DNA from: Pelargonium nanum
Lineage: Eukaryota > Streptophyta > Magnoliopsida > Geraniales > Geraniaceae
Direction of reading: 5' to 3'
DNA length: 62,577 nt
Assembly (NCBI GenBank): GCA_036897485.1
Contig: JAYMTF010000054.1
Span: 1 to 62,577, forward strand
The translations under genes and the position numbers were made by a program. Shown piece by piece: positions 60,803 to 62,577 of the stretch. The notes under the pieces are model-generated. The model searched no databases and was not told where the DNA came from. It saw nothing but the letters and a program-made list of their open reading frames with translations. Positions within the stretch are counted from its first letter, which is position 1; each line of letters starts with the position of its first letter.

Positions 60803-62577
60803 TCAAAGCCGAGACAAGGCAAGAATCTGCTGCTGACTCTGATCGTGACTACTGTGGTATCCTTCCAGTTTATTATTATTATTAACTTGCTTATTCTCCT
60901 TTCTCTTCTCCCTCACATTCTCCGGCGCCATCACCAGCACCTTCGCCCGAACCCTCAGCTCAAATTTCTGTACTTTTCCGGTCGATGTCTTCGGCAGCTC
61001 CGCCACGAACTCCACCTTTTTCGGAACCATGTACCCCGCCATGTTCTTCCGGCAGAATCCTATGATGTCACTCTCGCTGACGTCATCCGTCTTCCCCTCC
61101 GCGTTTTTTCGAACGGCCACGAACGCGCACGGCGTCTCCCCCCACCTCGGGTGCGGCATTGCCACCACCGCCGCCTCCACCACCCTCGGGTGCCGGTACA
61201 GCACCGACTCCAGCTCCACGCTGCATATGTTCTCTCCGCCGGAGATGATCACGTCCTTCGACCGGTCCTTGATCTCCAAGTAGCCGTCGGTGTGGATCAC
61301 CCCGACGTCTCCGGTCACGAACCACCCGTTCCGGAACGCCGCCGCCGTGGCCGCCGGGTCCTTGAAGTACCCTTTCATGATGCTGCTACCGCGCAGCACG
61401 ATCTCCCCCATCGTTTTCCCGTCGTGCGGCACGCTTTTCATGCTCTCGAGATCCTTCACGTCCACGTCCGCTAGCGTCAGGATGCTGATCCCCTGACGCG
61501 CCTTCAGCCGCGCTTGGTCCTCAAGCTTCAGCTTGTTCCACTTCTGCTGCCACTCGCACACCAGCGCCGGCCCGGTCGCTTCGGTCAGGCCGTACGCGTG
61601 CGTCACGTGGAAGCCAAGCGGCTCGATCTTCTCGAGCAGCGCCGCCGGAGGCGGCGGTCCCCCCCCCGCCAGTGAGTATCTCCACCGGCGGAGATATCCT
61701 CCGGCGGCTCTCGGAGCCTTCCGCTTCGAGGATTATGTTGAAGATTATAGGGGCGCAGCACATGTGGGTGACCCTGTGGAGGGCAATGCTGCGGTAAATA
61801 TCGTCCGCGGTGGTGCTGCGGAGGCAGACGTTGGTGCCGCCGCGGGCGGCGATCCCCCACGTGAAGGTCCAGCCGTTGCAGTGGAACATCGGGAGGGTCC
61901 AGAGGTAGACCGGCTCGGTCCCCATTTCCCAGCCGAGGACGAGGCTGAGAGTGCTGAGATAGGCTCCGCGGTGGCTATACACCACTCCTTTGGGAGCAGA
62001 GGTTGTCCCGGAAGTGTAATTTAGAGCGATTGGATCCAATTCGTCCCCGATTTCTTCAGGCGTGTAGTTGGGGTCTCCGTTGAAGATCATCTGCTCGTAT
62101 TCAAGCTCTCCTAGTCTTACTCCGGTCGGGGAGTCCACGTCGTCGATGACAATAACCAGTGGACAAGATGCCTCAGCGGTCGATTCTTGGTTCAAGAGTA
62201 GCAAACGGAGGGCTTCGCGGGCCAGAGGGACGTACTGGTAATCGACGAAGAAGACCTTGGCCTCAGAGTGGCGGGGGATGGTGGCGACGGTGTTTGGGTC
62301 GAGGGGGCGGGTGTTGATGGTGTTGAGGACAGCTCCGGCCATGGGTACAGCGAAATGCATCTCGTACAGGGCCGGAATGTTGGGAGCAAGAACTGAGACC
62401 TGTACGTACAACAGAAATAACAGCAATTAGTTATGCAAGTAACTCATGTGTGCCTGTATATAATAATGGAGATAGATATAGATGACATACAACGTGGTTC
62501 TTGAGGATGTTGAGAGATCGGAGAGAGGAGGCGAGGCGGCAGCAGCGGTGGTAGGGCTGGCCCCAAGTGAAACGAGG
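60803..62577 (-). CDS. Peroxisomal acyl-activating enzyme (AMP-binding), partial, frameshifted
   Basis: Two exons are visible, 62577-62491 (the gene runs on past the window edge) and 62399-60803. It belongs to the ANL superfamily and is close to plant AAE1/AAE11-12, cinnamate- and benzoate-CoA ligases (BZO1, At1g65880): ATP-dependent CoA thioester formation. Motifs are NYTSGTTSAPKGVVYSHRG (A3), MFHCNGWTFTWG, HAYGLTEATGP (A5), GWFVTGDVGVIH and IKDRSKDVIISGGENI (A7-A8), and PKTSTGKVQK with the catalytic lysine (A10). The end ALSRL carries the PTS1 SRL. The second exon is 1597 nt, one more than a multiple of three: a run of nine C (61659-61667) shifts frame right after EILTGG, so as written the protein would stop at 61521 without A5-A10. 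The exons are much richer in GC than all neighbours. The substrate acid is undetermined. Confidence 0.9.

Noticed and set aside
60845..61474. 209-codon His/Arg-rich plus-strand frame
   Set aside because: Antisense of the GC-rich acyl-activating enzyme exon; high GC keeps opposite frames open.
61533..62024. 163-codon Ala/Gly-rich plus-strand frame
   Set aside because: Same reason: shadow of the GC-rich exon.
1..62577. CRISPR arrays, operons, prokaryotic features
   Set aside because: No regular spaced repeats; every gene is intron-bearing nuclear plant type.

Overview
The window reads as nuclear DNA of a eudicot plant. It is AT-rich, its genes are split by GT-AG introns with pyrimidine-rich acceptors, and its proteins are plant-type (plastid WAT1-like transporter, DJ-1 D, PAO4-type polyamine oxidase, Rab5/RABF2, OXS3-like, peroxisomal acyl-activating enzyme). 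Species cannot be told from the sequence. All exon models were built by eye from splice consensus, reading phase and recalled family sequence. Phases close exactly in ten of the eleven genes.

Layout. (1) 1-1111: upstream DNA with a small inverted-repeat element and a Helitron-like 3' end. (2) 1112-4126 (+): plastid-type EamA/WAT1-related transporter, 7 exons. (3) 5662-7907 (-): Ser/Arg-rich, probably N-myristoylated protein of the At1g65710 type. (4) 9365-14743 (-): O-fucosyltransferase-family protein, 10 exons. (5) 16928-22172 (+), 25821-30053 (+) and 31323-35372 (-): three paralogous plant Sen1/Upf1-like SF1 helicases with identical exon phases; two are in direct tandem and the third is inverted. 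(6) 36017-38974 (+): two-domain DJ-1 D. (7) 42304-43123 (+): OXS3-like stress protein. (8) 45797-50066 (+): PAO4-type polyamine oxidase with two overlapping uORFs and a GC-AG intron. (9) 51756-57013 (+): Rab5-type GTPase. (10) 60803-62577 (-, 5' end outside the window): GC-rich peroxisomal acyl-activating enzyme, frameshifted at a 9-base homopolymer.

The gene set (At1g65710-like, helicases, PAO4, acyl-activating enzyme) matches, from memory, an Arabidopsis chromosome 1 interval around At1g65710-At1g65890. The WAT1-like and DJ-1 D genes recall At3g02690 and At3g02720. The window therefore looks like an ancestral block that fractionated in Arabidopsis. Two enzymes end in peroxisomal PTS1 tripeptides (SRM and SRL).

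Spaces between genes and the large introns hold short repeats: foldback elements, GGTGGCAAT-start elements, tRNA-like (SINE) remnants, a three-unit 0.2-kb tandem repeat and several orphan exon-like gene fragments. The least ordinary items are the helicase cluster with its divergent charged inserts, the PAO4 uORF pair, the near-perfect 70-bp foldback at 60237-60423 and the frameshift in the acyl-activating enzyme. I found no clearly new multi-gene system.
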